A stretch of DNA of 64,000 nucleotides. It comes from Anaeromyces robustus (Eukaryota; Neocallimastigomycota; Neocallimastigomycetes; Neocallimastigales; Neocallimastigaceae). Location of the stretch: positions 1 to 64,000 of the forward strand of contig MCFG01000371.1 of the NCBI GenBank assembly GCA_002104895.1, given 5' to 3'. Every line of letters begins with the position of its first letter. Positions within the stretch are counted from its first letter, which is position 1. Under the pieces are notes generated by a model. That model searched no databases. It saw only the letters and a program-made list of their open reading frames with translations, and was not told where the DNA came from. Shown piece after piece: positions 9,502 through 21,520 of the stretch. Made by a program: the position numbers and the translations under genes.

Positions 9502-12500
9502 ATGGACGAAGTAAACATCGACAATGCAATCCTGAAAGATGGATTTGCTGGGGATAGACGATATCTTAAGGGCTTTCTCGCTAAAATTAACTTGATATTC
9601 TTATTGTACCCAGATCGTTACCCAGATGACACGACCAAAGTAATTTATCTTATATCAAGACTATATGGTAACGCTATGAACTGGGCTGCTACCCTAATTG
9701 AAAGATCAGACCCTTGTCTCAATGACTATCAAGCTTTTACTTCCAAATTAAAATCCTTTTATGGTGACAATGATGCTAGCTACGTCGCTAACCAAATGCT
9801 CAAGAGGATCAAACAAAAAAGTCTTGGAGGAATTAGAGGATACATATCCGAGTTCAACAAGTATGCCGATGAATCCAACTGGAATGAAGAGGCAAAAATG
9901 GATGCCTTCATTGATGGCCTACATCAACAAGTAGCTTTGAAAGTTTTAGAATTATTCCCTGGCCCAAGAGATTTAATCTCTCTTCAAACAATTGCTTCCA
10001 GAATCGATTCAAGACTTAGTGCGAAAAGGACTTTCTTTGACAGTAATAATAATAATAACTCTACAAGAAAGAAAAATAACTATAGAAAAACTTATAATAA
10101 AGATAATTCTCAAGCTAAATATCATGGACCCCTAAGTAATGAAGAGAAAGAAAGAAGAAAGAAAAATAATCTATGCTTATACTGTGGTTCTTCAAAACAT
10201 AAATTAGACAGTTGCCCTAAGAGAACCAAAAAACCAACTGAGAAGACTTCTTTTATGTCTGTTCCTACTACTGTACCCACTCAGAATGAAAGAAGTAATA
10301 ATCGTAGAAATGAACAAGCTACGTCTAATTTCAAATTATCATATGAACTGGATACCGAAGTATTGATTGATACTGGCTCTGCTCTCAATCTTATTGATGT
10401 CGACTATTGTAATGATCATAACATTCCATATAGCTGTGATGAAGAACTTCCAAAGATTCTTGGAATAGGTGGTCGTCAAGCTTTATTCGGAATTACAAAA
10501 CCACTTAATCTTCGTTACAAAGATCATTTGTGCAGAACTCAATTCTATGTCACAGATTTACCATATTATCATTGTATACTTGGTTTAGACTGGCTCAGAG
10601 AACACAACCCCGACATTGACTTTACTAATAATAAAATCTCTTTTGTCTCCGAACATTGTCTTACATACTGCGTAACTTTACCGACTAATGTTCCAGAGTT
10701 TCCAGAAGAGAATTCTGCTTTTCCCCGAATAGAAAACAACTCTACGCAAAATAATGAAATAACTACTTTGCCCGTTTTTCTTGAAACTGAAAAAGAAACT
10801 TCGTGTAAATCCTCTTCTCAAGAATCAAAAACAAAAACCGAGAATCCAAAAGACAAGTCTTCAAAAGAAATATTAACTACAAAAGAATCTCTGATACAAC
10901 TTGCATTCTTGGTATCCCAGGAAATTCTGCCAAAAGAACTAATTGAATTTATTGATGTTTTTAGCGAAACATCTGCTGAAAAGCTTCCGCCACATCGTCC
11001 TTATGACTGTCAAATAAACCTTATTGAAAACGCGAGACTCTTTTATGGTCCAATATATCCCTTAACTGAACTTGAATCCAGAATTCTTAAAGAGTACATT
11101 GAAGAAAATTTAAAAAAGGGCTTTATACGTAAATCCAAGTCTCCTGCTGGCGCTCCAGTTCTTTTTGTCCCTAAAAAGAATGGTGAACTACGTCTATGTC
11201 AAGATTATAGAGAACTGAATAAAATTACTATCCGAGATTCGTATCCACTTCCATTAATTCAAGACATGTTAGAACATTTAGGAAAAGGCAAAATATTCTC
11301 TAAATTAGATCTACGCTCGGCCTATAATCTAGTTAGAATCAAAGAAGGTGACGAATATAAAACCGCCTTCACTTGTAAATACGGTCATTTCGAATACCTG
11401 GTTATGCCATTCGGTCTTAAAAACGCTCCCGCAGTTTTCCAACATTTCATTAATGATGTTTTTGAGGATATTATTGGTGACTTTGTCTATGCATACATAG
11501 ACGATATTATTATATTTTCTCTTGATAAAGAATCCCACATAATTCATGTTAAAGAAGCTCTTTCTCGTCTTCGTCATGCCGGTTTATATGCTAAACTGGA
11601 AAAATGCCAATTTTTCGTCTCGTCTATCGACTTCCTTGGTCATCGAATTTCTTCGGAAGGTTTATCTATGGATCCAAACAAAGTTTCTTCTGTTGTAAAT
11701 TGGCCTGTTCCTACTAACGTTAAAGAACTACAATCTTTCCTTGGTTTAGCAAACTACTATAGAAGATTCATACTTGGTTTCGCTAAATTGTGTCAACCTC
11801 TACACCATCTTCTTCGCAAAAATGTTACTTTTAATTGGTCTTCTGAAGCTCAATCCGCTTTCAATACACTTAAGTCTAAATTTTCCTCTTATCCTGTCCT
11901 TGTTCATCCAAATAGAGAATTACCTTTCATAGTGGAAACTGATTCAAGTAATTTCGCTATTGGTGCGGTATTATCTCAGAAATCTCTTTCTGATAACCAC
12001 ATTCATCCAGTAGCCTTTTACTCAAGATCCCTTTCTCCTACTGAACGTAATTATCCTATTTATGACAAGGAACTTCTTGCTATAATTTCTGCTCTTGAAA
12101 ATTGGCGTCACTTTCTAAAAGGCGCTTCCGAACCTTTTGTTATTTACTCTGATCATCGTAATCTCTTATTCCAGAAAAAACCTGAGAAAATGACTCAAAG
12201 ACTCGTTCGTTGGTCTCTATTCTTATCCGAATTTAACTTTAAAATTCTTTACCGTTCTGGTTCTTCTAATGGCAAGCCTGATGCACTCTCTCGTCGTCCA
12301 GACTATATTCCTTGTTCTAATACTTCTGACAACTCTCAATTTTCTGTTCTCCGTCCTGAAAATTTCTGTACTCTCATCTGTTCTAACACTTCTTTGTATA
12401 ACGATATTCTCTCTGACTACAAAAATGATTCATTTTACTCTGATATCTGCAATTACCTTGAGTCTAAAAAACCTCCCGTTCCTCACCAACATATTGATAA

Positions 12501-13812
12501 ATTTTCTTTAAGCAACGGATTTCTCCTTTTTAATAATAAAATCTATACTCCTCCAAATTGCCGTTCTTCTGTTATTAAAATCTGCCATGATTCTCCTTCT
12601 GCTGGTCACTTCGGTATTAGAAAAACAACCTCTCTCATCTCTCGTGATTTTTGGTGGCCATATATTTCGTCTGATGTCAAAGATTATATTCGTTCTTGTG
12701 ACATATGTTGCCGTGCTAAATCTTCTCGTCATAAACCTTATGGTTTCCTGCATCCTTTAGAAATTAGTGATCGTCCCTGGTCTTCCATCTCTATGGATTT
12801 TATCACCGACTTACCTAATTCTGAAGGTTATAATTGTATTCTTGTTGTCGTTGATCGTCTTACCAAAATGATTCACCTCTTTCCCTTTAATAATATTCCT
12901 TCTGCTTCTGAAACTGCTTCTGTTTTCCTTAACAATATTTTCAAACTTCACGGCTTTCCTTCTGAAATCATCTCTGATAGAGGTACTCAGTTCACCTCTA
13001 AATTCTGGAAATCTCTCTGTAAATCTTTCAATATTGACTTAAAATTCTCTTCACCTTATCATCACCAATCAAATGGGCAAACGGAGAGGGTGAACTCCGT
13101 TATAGAACAATATCTAAGATGCTTCACCAACTATAAAGGAACAAATTGGAATCAATTTCTTTGCCTCGCTGAATTTAGTTACAACAATTCTTTACAAGAC
13201 TCAACTGGCTTCTCACCATTTTATCTCAATTATGGATATCACCCAAGACACTCTCCAGTAATTCCAGATCAAACTTGTATTCCCAGAACCGAAGAAATGA
13301 CAAAAGACTTCGTAGACCTAAACAAGAAACTAAAAGAAAACCTGAAAAAGGCTATAGAAACACAGAAACTACAAGCAGATAAACGTAGATCCAAACCTCC
13401 TGAATTTAAAACTGGTGATAAAGTATGGTTGGACAGCTCACTAATAATCCACAAAGGCAATAAAAAATTTAAACCCAGAAAATTAGGACCCTACAAAATT
13501 TTAGAAAAAATTTCTGAAGTTTCTTATAAATTAGAATTACCAAAAACAATCAAGATACATCCAGTAGTTCATGTTTCTAGCTTAGAGCCATATTACGAAG
13601 ATAGATTTAATAGAAACCCTCCTGCTCCACCTCCCATAATAATTAACGACGAGCAAGAATATGAAGTAGAAGAAATACTCGACAAGAGAAAGTATTATGG
13701 AAAAACTCAATATTTAATCAAATGGAAAGGCTACCCTATATCTGAAGCTTCTTGGGAACCTGTCGAAAATCTGAACTGTGATCAACTTCTTAAGGAATTT
13801 AATAAAAAATAA
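9502..13812 (+). CDS. Element B Gag-Pol polyprotein with chromodomain
   Basis: One open frame of 1436 codons starting [14 protein letters not shown]. Domains in order: Gag (about 10-190), CCHC zinc knuckle [14 protein letters not shown] (about 224), aspartic protease DTGS (about 290), reverse transcriptase with YIDD (about 665), RNase H (TDSSNFAIG, about 812), integrase with an HHCC finger ([10 protein letters not shown] about 1029, then CDICC), catalytic core D (MDFITDLP about 1098), D (DRGTQF about 1159) and E (SVIEQYL about 1201), and a C-terminal chromodomain ([20 protein letters not shown], about 1385-1435). A chromodomain fused after integrase is diagnostic of chromoviruses, where it is thought to guide integration to marked chromatin. 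Gag and Pol are in a single frame, as in Tf1. Confidence 0.95.
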   Translation: MDEVNIDNAILKDGFAGDRRYLKGFLAKINLIFLLYPDRYPDDTTKVIYLISRLYGNAMNWAATLIERSDPCLNDYQAFTSKLKSFYGDNDASYVANQMLKRIKQKSLGGIRGYISEFNKYADESNWNEEAKMDAFIDGLHQQVALKVLELFPGPRDLISLQTIASRIDSRLSAKRTFFDSNNNNNSTRKKNNYRKTYNKDNSQAKYHGPLSNEEKERRKKNNLCLYCGSSKHKLDSCPKRTKKPTEKTSFMSVPTTVPTQNERSNNRRNEQATSNFKLSYELDTEVLIDTGSALNLIDVDYCNDHNIPYSCDEELPKILGIGGRQALFGITKPLNLRYKDHLCRTQFYVTDLPYYHCILGLDWLREHNPDIDFTNNKISFVSEHCLTYCVTLPTNVPEFPEENSAFPRIENNSTQNNEITTLPVFLETEKETSCKSSSQESKTKTENPKDKSSKEILTTKESLIQLAFLVSQEILPKELIEFIDVFSETSAEKLPPHRPYDCQINLIENARLFYGPIYPLTELESRILKEYIEENLKKGFIRKSKSPAGAPVLFVPKKNGELRLCQDYRELNKITIRDSYPLPLIQDMLEHLGKGKIFSKLDLRSAYNLVRIKEGDEYKTAFTCKYGHFEYLVMPFGLKNAPAVFQHFINDVFEDIIGDFVYAYIDDIIIFSLDKESHIIHVKEALSRLRHAGLYAKLEKCQFFVSSIDFLGHRISSEGLSMDPNKVSSVVNWPVPTNVKELQSFLGLANYYRRFILGFAKLCQPLHHLLRKNVTFNWSSEAQSAFNTLKSKFSSYPVLVHPNRELPFIVETDSSNFAIGAVLSQKSLSDNHIHPVAFYSRSLSPTERNYPIYDKELLAIISALENWRHFLKGASEPFVIYSDHRNLLFQKKPEKMTQRLVRWSLFLSEFNFKILYRSGSSNGKPDALSRRPDYIPCSNTSDNSQFSVLRPENFCTLICSNTSLYNDILSDYKNDSFYSDICNYLESKKPPVPHQHIDKFSLSNGFLLFNNKIYTPPNCRSSVIKICHDSPSAGHFGIRKTTSLISRDFWWPYISSDVKDYIRSCDICCRAKSSRHKPYGFLHPLEISDRPWSSISMDFITDLPNSEGYNCILVVVDRLTKMIHLFPFNNIPSASETASVFLNNIFKLHGFPSEIISDRGTQFTSKFWKSLCKSFNIDLKFSSPYHHQSNGQTERVNSVIEQYLRCFTNYKGTNWNQFLCLAEFSYNNSLQDSTGFSPFYLNYGYHPRHSPVIPDQTCIPRTEEMTKDFVDLNKKLKENLKKAIETQKLQADKRRSKPPEFKTGDKVWLDSSLIIHKGNKKFKPRKLGPYKILEKISEVSYKLELPKTIKIHPVVHVSSLEPYYEDRFNRNPPAPPPIIINDEQEYEVEEILDKRKYYGKTQYLIKWKGYPISEASWEPVENLNCDQLLKEFNKK

Positions 13813-13897
13813 AAATTTTTATATTAGATAGTTTTAAATTTATTTTAATAAAATTTTATCTAGATTCGTCTGGTATCCGAATCCTAGAGGAGGACCA
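13813..13897 (+). promoter_or_regulatory. 3' cis elements of element B: conserved box and purine tract
   Basis: TCGTCTGGTATCCGA (13866-13880) precedes the purine-rich AGAGGAGGA next to the 3' LTR. The same box occurs in A (16445-16459) and, with one change, in C (21488-21502), always ending 17-18 bp before the LTR. The purine tract is the expected plus-strand primer. Confidence 0.7.
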
Positions 13898-14370
13898 TGT
13901 AACGAATACTAGAAATTATAGAGTTGGCTTACTCGTTAAGCTCTAGAACTCTGCTCAGTATTCCTGGGTTCAATACACAGGAATGCCTTTTGTTAAAATT
14001 TATATTTTTATTTTTTACTATTTTATTATTTTATTTTTTTATTATTATTTTATTATATATTAATATATTATAAAGTGTATTAAATGATAATATTATTTTA
14101 TTATAAAAAGGTTAATAGACCAATTAGATTTAGAATATAATAACTCATGAAAAATGTAATTAAAATATTTTGAAATAATGTTTATAAATATTCAAGAATT
14201 TTCTCATTTGAAAATTCGAGTTTTTATTAACAAAGAAATAATAAAATAAATAAAATTATTTGATACTAACCTGTTGTTTGTTTGTGTCCAATAATTCTTG
14301 TTTATTTTCTAATATTGAGGTGTTTTTAAGTTTATTAAGAATTATTATTGTTGGACTTCTGTTCTTTACA
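13898..14370 (+). repeat. 3' LTR of element B
   Basis: 473 bp, apparently identical to 6861-7333, followed by the target repeat CATAG at 14371-14375. Confidence 0.95.
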
Positions 14371-14375
14371 CATAG

Positions 14376-16111
14376 TTGCTGCTCTCGAAACCTGGCGTCA
14401 TCTATTAAAAGGTGCTTCTACCCCATTCAAAATATTTTCTGATCATCGCAACCTACTCTATCAAAAGAAGCCTGAAAAAATGACCCAACGCCTTGTTCGA
14501 TGGGCTCTTTTCCTTTCTGAATTTAATTTTGTTATTGTCTACCGCTCTGGTTCGTCAAATGGAAAACCTGATGCTCTGTCTCGTCGTCCCGATTACTTTA
14601 CCAATTCTGACTCTTCCTCAAATATTCCTTTTAATGTTTTACGTCCTGAAAACTTTTGTGCTATCGTCTCGTCTGTCTCTTCTATTAACGACTCCTTTCT
14701 TTCTGAATATAAAAGTGATAAATTCTATAATAAAATTTGCAATTATCTTGAGAACAAAAAACCTCCCATTCCTCATCCTCAAATTGAGAAATTTTCTCTT
14801 AGTAACAGCTTCTTACTCTTCAATAGTAAAATCTATGTTCCTCTAAATTGTCGTATTACTGTCCTTAAAATTTGCCATGACTCGCCTTCTGCTGGTCATT
14901 TTGGTACCAAGAAAACCATATCACTTATTTCTCGTAATTTTTGGTGGCCTTCTCTTGCATCTGATGTCACTGATTATGTTCGCTCTTGCGAAACTTGTTC
15001 TCGCTCCAAGTCCTCTCGTCATAAACCTTATGGTTTTCTTCAACCTCTCGAAATTGCTAATCATCCATGGTCTTCAATCTCTATGGACTTTATTACCGAT
15101 CTTCCCTCTTCCTTTGGTTTCACTTGCATTCTTGTTGTCATCGATAGACTAACCAAAATGGGACACTTTATTGCTTTCGATAGTATTCCTTCTTCCGAAG
15201 ATACAGCTTCTGCTTTTATTGATAATATTTTTTGTCTACATGGCTTACCTGAAGAAATTATTTCCGATCGTGGTACCCAATTCACTTCTAAATTTTGGAA
15301 TGCCATTTGTGAATCTCTTGGTGTCTCTCTCAAGTTTTCTTCACCTTTTCATCACCAGTCAAATGGTCAGACGGAGAGGGTGAACTCCGTTGTAGAACAA
15401 TATTTAAGGTGTTTTACAAACTTCAAGGGAACTGACTGGAAAAAATATTTAAAACTGGCTGAATTTAGCTATAATAATGCAATTCAAGAATCAGCAAAAC
15501 AATCACCTTTCTTCTTGAATTACGGCTTCCACCCAAAACACTCCCCTGCTATTCCTAACCAAATTAATGTTCCTAGAGCTGAAGAATTCACAAGAAATTT
15601 TAATAAGCTACTGAAAGACTTAAAAGAAAACCTCAAACAAGCTGTTAACACCCAAAAGAAGTATGCTGACAAGTACAGAAGTAAGCCACCAGAATTCAAA
15701 ATTAATGATAAAGTGTGGCTTGATAGTTCATTAGTTCTACACAAAGGTAATAAGAAGTTAAAACCAAGAAAGCTCGGCCCATACAAGATAATACAAAAAA
15801 TTTCCGATATCTCATACAAACTAGAGCTACCACCGTCTATGAGAATACACCCAGTTGTCCATGTCTCAAGCTTGGAACCCTACTTTGAAGATAACTTTGG
15901 TAGAAAACAACCACCTCCACCGCCGATAACAGTAAACGATCAAGAAGAATACGAAGTCGAAGAAATCTTAGATAAAAGAAAGTATTATAAGAAGACTCAA
16001 TACCTTGTTAAATGGAAAGGCTATCCCCTTTCAGAAGCCTCCTGGGAACCGGAATCAAACTTGAACTGCCCTGATTTACTCAAAGCCTTTAAAACAAAAA
16101 ATAAAAAATAA
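14376..16111 (+). CDS. Element A pol, 3' part (end of RNase H, integrase, chromodomain)
   Basis: It resumes directly after element B. Seen in order: end of RNase H (AALETWRHLLKG, SDHRNLL), integrase finger ([10 protein letters not shown] ... CETC), catalytic D ([10 protein letters not shown]), D (DRGTQF) and E (NSVVEQYL), then a chromodomain ([20 protein letters not shown], ...WKGYPLSEASWEP) at the C-terminus. It is strongly similar to the matching part of B. The preceding codons of the longer open frame come from B's LTR and the target repeat. Confidence 0.9.
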
Positions 16112-16476
16112 ATCACAAAAATATTTTCTTTACTTTATCAATATTAATTTTATTATTACTACTTTATTAATATCAACTTTTTATTAATATTAAAAAATTA
16201 TATCAATATATTTTATTCTTATCAATATTTTATTAATATTAAATTTATATTTTATTTTTATCAATATATTTTATTAATATCAAAATTAAAATAATAAATA
16301 AATAAATTTTATCTTATATTTTATATAGTTAATTTTATTAATGTAATTAAAAAATAATACATGTAATTTTTTTTTTAAAATGTAATGATTAAATGGAAAA
16401 TTTCACTCTTAGATTAGTTTACATTTTTTAGTTTAATTCTAGATTCGTCTGGTATCCGAATCCTGGAGGAGGACCA
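16112..16476 (+). promoter_or_regulatory. 3' noncoding tail of element A with conserved box and purine tract
   Basis: AT-rich tail rich in TATTAATAT-like units, ending with TCGTCTGGTATCCGA (16445-16459) and a purine tract GGAGGAGGA just before the 3' LTR. Confidence 0.7.
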
Positions 16477-16909
16477 TGTAACGAATCGTAAAAATGAGTA
16501 ACCTGTCTTAGTGGTTAGTAACTAAGACTATGGTTCGAACTTCTCGAGTTCGAAACCTCTCAATTCCAAAAATTCATATTTTTATTATTTTTATTTTAGC
16601 CATAAATTTTACCAAGCAAAATTATTCTGATTGGTTAAATTTTGGTCATTAAAAAAAAAAAAAAATTTTTTAAAAATATTTTCAAATTTTTTCTATAAAT
16701 ACGAGTGAATTTTCCTCTAAAAAAATTTTTAATAATTCGAGTTTTTATTAATAAAATAAATTATTATTTTAACACTAACTTGTTAAGTTAATTCATGTGT
16801 TTTTAATAATAAATTTATAATTAATAAATAGTTCAAAAATTTATTTTATATTTTTTATAAGGATTAAGGGTTTATTTTGAATTTATTGTTAAAGACATAT
16901 ATCTTTACA
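16477..16909 (+). repeat. 3' LTR of element A
   Basis: 433 bp, nearly identical to 1705-2137, with the same tRNA-like module and TATA box. It is followed by TAATA, matching the five bases before the 5' LTR. Confidence 0.93.
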
Positions 16910-17026
16910 TAATAATTATAATAATAATAATAATAATTATAATAATAATAATAAAAATAATTATAATAATTATAATAACAACAATAAAAATCAAAATAAA
17001 ACAAAAAACTAAGTTATGGACTTCCT

Positions 17027-20000
17027 TTGGAGTCCCAAAATTCAAAAATAATCAATTATAATTTCCCAAATTTTGATGTAATATCAAGCGGGAAATTACC
17101 CACATCATTTTTTATTTTTACCACATATTTTCCCACAAAAGATAAAAATAAAAATGATGTAAACAAAAACCAAAATAATAAAATTACATGTGAATCTATG
17201 TTAGACTGTGGTTCATTATGTAATTTTATAAACAATAAGCTTATCAAAAAATTAAATGTAACTCCAAAACCTTTATCAAAAAAAATTATAATTAAAGGTA
17301 TTTCTGGAGCTACAACAACAATAAATCAATATATAAATTTAAAATTTCAATTAAAATTAAAATTAAATAATAATTTTCATTTTGTTTATTTTGAAAAAAA
17401 GTTTTTAATAACCGATAATATTCCTATTGAATTATTAATAGGAAATAAATTTATGCAAAAATACAAAATTCATTATAATTATAATAATAATTATTTATAT
17501 TCTAACTTAAATTATTCATATTTTTTAAATAAAAACAAAAGTTTTTCAAAAAGTATTTTAAATCAAAAAATTTCAAAAAATTATTTTTATAATAAAAAAG
17601 TGAAAAAAAATTTTATTAATAAAAATTTAACAAAAAATTTTACAAAAAAATTTTATAAAAATTCAACCAATAAGAATTCATCAAATTATAATAATAAAAA
17701 TAATAATAAAAATTTTTATAATAATCATAATATATTGCAATATAATAATTTATATAATAAATTTAATTCAAATAATAAAAATTTTAATAATTTTAATAAT
17801 AATAAAAATTTTTCAAATAATAAAAATAATTCCAATAATAAATTAATTGTTAAATATAATGTTCTTTCATTAAAAGATCATTTAAAAAATAATAAAAAGA
17901 AAAAGAAAAATAAGAATAATTATAATTTATTAGTTCTTTCATTCTTTTCTGAAAATCTTGAAGAAGATGAAGAAGAGGAAGATTTCGATATTGAAAAAGT
18001 TCCTATTCAATATCGAGATATAGCTACTGTTTTCAGCAAGAAAGAAGCTGATAAACTACCACCACACCGCTTAACTGACTGTAAAATAGTGCTGGAGAAG
18101 GACGCTTCTCTACACTATGGCCCAATTTACAAATTAACTGAAGAAGAAAATGAAGCTTTGAAGAAATATATAGAAGAAAATTTGAAGAAAGGATTCATTC
18201 GCCCTTCAGAATCTCCAGCTGGGTACCCTGTGCTTTTCCAAAGGAAGAAAGATGGTTCTCTTCGGTTATGTGTGGATTACAAAAAATTAAATGCGGTGAC
18301 CATTAGAAATTCCTACCCTCTTCCATTAATTACTGATATTATTGATAAAGTTAAAGGAGCCAAATATTTTACAAAATTAGATTTACGTTCTGCGTATAAT
18401 CTAATTAGAATTAAAGAAGGTGATGAATATAAAACCGCCTTCATTACAAATTATGGGCATTATGAATATTTAGTAATGCCTTTTGGATTAAAAAATGCTC
18501 CTGCAACTTTTCAATCATTTATTAATTCTATTTTAAGACCATTCCTAGAGAAATCAGTAATCCTTTATCTAGACGATATCTTAATATATTCTAATAATTT
18601 GGAAGAACATCATAAACAAGTTCACACTATTTTGGAAACGTTATTAAAAAATAATTTATATGCTAAATTAGAAAAGTGTGAATTTGATCTTCCTAAAGTA
18701 GAGTTTTTAGGACATATCTTATCTGGTGATGGTGTAGCTACAGATCCAAAGAAAATAAAATCTGTGCAAGATTGGCCACAACCAAAATGTATTAAAGATG
18801 TACAAAGATTCCTTGGTCTTTGTAATTATTATAGAAGATTCGTTAAAAGTTTTGCAAATATTGCAAAACCCTTACATAACTTAACAAAAAAGAATGTTAA
18901 ATTTAAATGGAATGATAAATGTGAAAAATCATTCCAAGAATTAAAAAAGAAGTTGACTTCTGCGCCAATACTCATGCATCCAGATACTAGCAAACAATTT
19001 ATTGTTGAATGTGATGCTAGTAATTTTGCAATTGGAGCTATCTTATCACAAAAAGATAGTGAAGGAATATTACATCCAGTTGCATATTATTCAAGAAGTT
19101 TACATGATGCAGAGTTGAATTATACAATTACAGATAAAGAACTTCTTTCAATTAGAGATGCTTTTGCCACATGGAGACACCTATTATTAGGTGCAAAACA
19201 TAAAGTTGTAGTTTATACCGACCACCGTAATTTAATTTATACTTTAGGTGGAAAAATCGGTAATCAAAGGCAACATAGATGGCATCTCTTTTTCCAAGAG
19301 TATGACTTTGAATTAATCTACCGCCAAGGAAACAAGAATGGAAAGCCAGATAGCCTTTCTCGTAGACCTGATTATATAAAAGATAATAAAGAAGAGAAAG
19401 AAGAATACATTTTAGATATAAAAAATGTTAAAGAAGTTCCAAGTTATATTGGTGTGGTATGCGACCTTTTAGAAAGAATCAAAGAAGAAACTAAAACAGA
19501 TGCTACCGCCGATGATATTAGACTTTACTTCAGCCCTAATAATGCAAAAAATGATTATAACTATAGACCTTTTAGAAAAATGAATAAGTTTGTAATGAAA
19601 GATGATTTAATTTTATATAATAATTTAATTTATATTCCTGAAAAGATGCGTTTGGAGATTTTAACCAAATATCACGAGAAGCCTGCCGCTGGTCATCTTG
19701 GAATCAGGAGGACACTTGAACTTATTCTACGTAACTTCTGGTGGCCCAAAATTAAAGATGACGTTACCAAATTTGTAAATTCTTGTGAAAGTTGTGCAAG
19801 AAATAAGCACAATAGACATAGAAAATATGGCTTCTTACAACCTTTAGAAACTCCAGAGAGACCTTGGAAGTCTATAGAAATTGACTTTCTATGTGGCCTT
19901 CCTCCTTCTAAAGGATATACAGTGTTAATGGTGGTTGTTGATAGGTTTTCAAAAATGATCCACCTTATTCCATTTAAGCAAATACCAGACGCAAAACAAA

Positions 20001-20935
20001 CTGCAAAAGCGTTCATAGAAAATATTTTTAAACTACACGGCCTTCCAAGTGACATCTATACAGACCGTGGATCACAATTTACAAGTGCACTTTGGCAAGA
20101 TATTATGGAATTCTTAAGTATAACTACTAAAATAGCTACAACCGACCATCATGAAACTGTTGGACAAGTTGAAAGGTCCAATTCTTTTATAGAACAATAT
20201 CTTAGAGCGTATTCTAGAGCTTATTATCATGATGATTGGATTGATTGGATACACCTCGCTGAGTTTGCGTATAACAACTCTGTTAATGAATCAACAAAAG
20301 AAACACCTTTCTTTATAAATTATGGCTTCCACCCTTCTATGGATGAAAATTATTTACTTCCAGATATAGATACAAATAGAAAAATTATTAAAGACTTAAT
20401 TGTTAACTTTAATCATATTAAAGAAGTGTTATTAAGATCTAAAGAACTATATAAAAGACACGCAGATAAGAAAAGAATGGAACCTCCTGTCTTTGAAGTT
20501 GGAAATAGAGTTTGGATTCAGACGCCACCTTCTCTGAATATAGAAGATAGTTCAAAATTAGCTCCTTGTAAATATGGACCTTATAAAGTAACTGAAGTTT
20601 TAAAGAATAATAATTATAAAATAGATATTAGAAAGTCCCCTTTTCCAAAACATTATCCAATTTTCCATGTTTCACAGTTAGAGCCTTTTATTCCAACTCC
20701 TCCTGAATTTATTAAAAGAAATTCTCACGAAGAATCAATTAAAGATATTATAGAAATATCTGATTTTAGAACCAATTATAAGAAGAAATGTTATGAATAT
20801 AGAGTAAGATATAAATATAGAACTGCGTCTAATTGGGTTCCTTCTAGTGAAGTTGAAGATAACCCAAGAAATCAAAGAATATATTTAGAATATTTAAAAA
20901 ATGGAAGAACATATACTAGTATCAGTTATAATTAA
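17027..20935 (+). CDS. Element C Pol polyprotein (protease, RT, RNase H, integrase)
   Basis: An open frame of about 1300 codons; the true translation start is unresolved because the frame has no ATG at its beginning and the upstream part lies beyond the insertion. Domains: retropepsin-like protease with DCGS (about residue 59), a very Asn/Lys-rich linker (about 165-300), reverse transcriptase with YLDD (about 512), RNase H (ECDASNFAIG, about 661), integrase finger (HEKPAAGHLG ... CESC, about 883), catalytic D (IDFLCGLP, about 951), D (DRGSQF, about 1013) and E (NSFIEQYL, about 1054). The C-terminal 60 residues (SIKDIIEISDFR ... YRVRYKYRTASNWVP) resemble a diverged chromodomain. Early codons are far more A/T-rich than those after residue 320. 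Confidence 0.88.
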   Translation: MESQNSKIINYNFPNFDVISSGKLPTSFFIFTTYFPTKDKNKNDVNKNQNNKITCESMLDCGSLCNFINNKLIKKLNVTPKPLSKKIIIKGISGATTTINQYINLKFQLKLKLNNNFHFVYFEKKFLITDNIPIELLIGNKFMQKYKIHYNYNNNYLYSNLNYSYFLNKNKSFSKSILNQKISKNYFYNKKVKKNFINKNLTKNFTKKFYKNSTNKNSSNYNNKNNNKNFYNNHNILQYNNLYNKFNSNNKNFNNFNNNKNFSNNKNNSNNKLIVKYNVLSLKDHLKNNKKKKKNKNNYNLLVLSFFSENLEEDEEEEDFDIEKVPIQYRDIATVFSKKEADKLPPHRLTDCKIVLEKDASLHYGPIYKLTEEENEALKKYIEENLKKGFIRPSESPAGYPVLFQRKKDGSLRLCVDYKKLNAVTIRNSYPLPLITDIIDKVKGAKYFTKLDLRSAYNLIRIKEGDEYKTAFITNYGHYEYLVMPFGLKNAPATFQSFINSILRPFLEKSVILYLDDILIYSNNLEEHHKQVHTILETLLKNNLYAKLEKCEFDLPKVEFLGHILSGDGVATDPKKIKSVQDWPQPKCIKDVQRFLGLCNYYRRFVKSFANIAKPLHNLTKKNVKFKWNDKCEKSFQELKKKLTSAPILMHPDTSKQFIVECDASNFAIGAILSQKDSEGILHPVAYYSRSLHDAELNYTITDKELLSIRDAFATWRHLLLGAKHKVVVYTDHRNLIYTLGGKIGNQRQHRWHLFFQEYDFELIYRQGNKNGKPDSLSRRPDYIKDNKEEKEEYILDIKNVKEVPSYIGVVCDLLERIKEETKTDATADDIRLYFSPNNAKNDYNYRPFRKMNKFVMKDDLILYNNLIYIPEKMRLEILTKYHEKPAAGHLGIRRTLELILRNFWWPKIKDDVTKFVNSCESCARNKHNRHRKYGFLQPLETPERPWKSIEIDFLCGLPPSKGYTVLMVVVDRFSKMIHLIPFKQIPDAKQTAKAFIENIFKLHGLPSDIYTDRGSQFTSALWQDIMEFLSITTKIATTDHHETVGQVERSNSFIEQYLRAYSRAYYHDDWIDWIHLAEFAYNNSVNESTKETPFFINYGFHPSMDENYLLPDIDTNRKIIKDLIVNFNHIKEVLLRSKELYKRHADKKRMEPPVFEVGNRVWIQTPPSLNIEDSSKLAPCKYGPYKVTEVLKNNNYKIDIRKSPFPKHYPIFHVSQLEPFIPTPPEFIKRNSHEESIKDIIEISDFRTNYKKKCYEYRVRYKYRTASNWVPSSEVEDNPRNQRIYLEYLKNGRTYTSISYN

Positions 20936-20938
20936 AAA

Positions 20939-20986
<48 letters not shown>

Positions 20987-21520
20987 ATTTTTATTAAATT
21001 TTTATTTTATTATATTTTTTACTTATAGTATATTTCAAAAAATTTTTTCAAAATTTCAATTGACCATTTTCCATCACAATTGAAATTTCAAAATTTAAAA
21101 AATTTTTAAATTCAATAATTTTAACTATTTTTAATTAAAAATTTATTTTTATACATCCTACAACAATTATTAAAAAATTTATTTTTTAAATTTCACAAAA
21201 TTAACAATTTAATTTCGAAATTGAAATTTCAAAAAATTTCAAAATTTCAATTTTCAACATTTTAAAACACAAAAATTCTTAAAAATATTATAAACATTGT
21301 TTTTACATATATTTTTTATATTAAAATTTTATTTTGGTCACAAAATAACAATTTTGAAATTTTCGAAATGGCCACTCGAAAGTTTCTAAGATTGTTAAAT
21401 TGACACTTAAAAATTTTGAAATCTAAATTTCAAAAAATTTCAAAAAATTATATATATCAATTTTATATATTATTTATTATTAGACAATCGTCTGGAATCC
21501 GATTTTTTAGGAGAGGGCGT
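20936..21520 (+). promoter_or_regulatory. 3' noncoding tail of element C with conserved box and purine tract
   Basis: A poly-A run (20942-20984) and AT sequence rich in AAATTTCAAAA-like units, then TCGTCTGGAATCCGA (21488-21502) and the purine tract GGAGAGGG (about 21510-21517) just before the 3' LTR. The box differs from that of A and B at one base. Confidence 0.6.

Larger units (their letters stand above)
6861..14370 (+). mobile_element. Element B: apparently complete Ty3/Gypsy chromovirus nested in element A
   Basis: Two 473-bp LTRs (6861-7333 and 13898-14370) look identical base for base, and a 5-bp target repeat CATAG flanks the element (6856-6860 and 14371-14375). Total length is 7510 bp. 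The leader of about 2.1 kb carries a self-priming PBS, a long hexanucleotide repeat and the structured domain shared with A; one uninterrupted gag-pol frame follows, then a purine-rich tract. It looks whole and is the youngest element in the window. Confidence 0.95.
1705..16909 (+). mobile_element. Element A: Ty3/Gypsy chromovirus, interrupted by elements B and F
   Basis: It is bounded by two 433-bp LTRs (1705-2137 and 16477-16909) that differ at about two positions by eye, so it is a young insertion. The LTRs begin TGTAA(T/C)GAATCG and end CTTTACA. Internal parts are a long leader, gag-pol and a 3' tail with a purine-rich tract before the 3' LTR. Two later insertions split it: a minus-strand solo LTR (2458-3172) in the leader and the complete element B (6861-14370) within pol at the RNase H region. 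Without insertions it would be about 7 kb. The C-terminal chromodomain places it among chromoviruses. It is broken by the B insertion. Confidence 0.9.
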
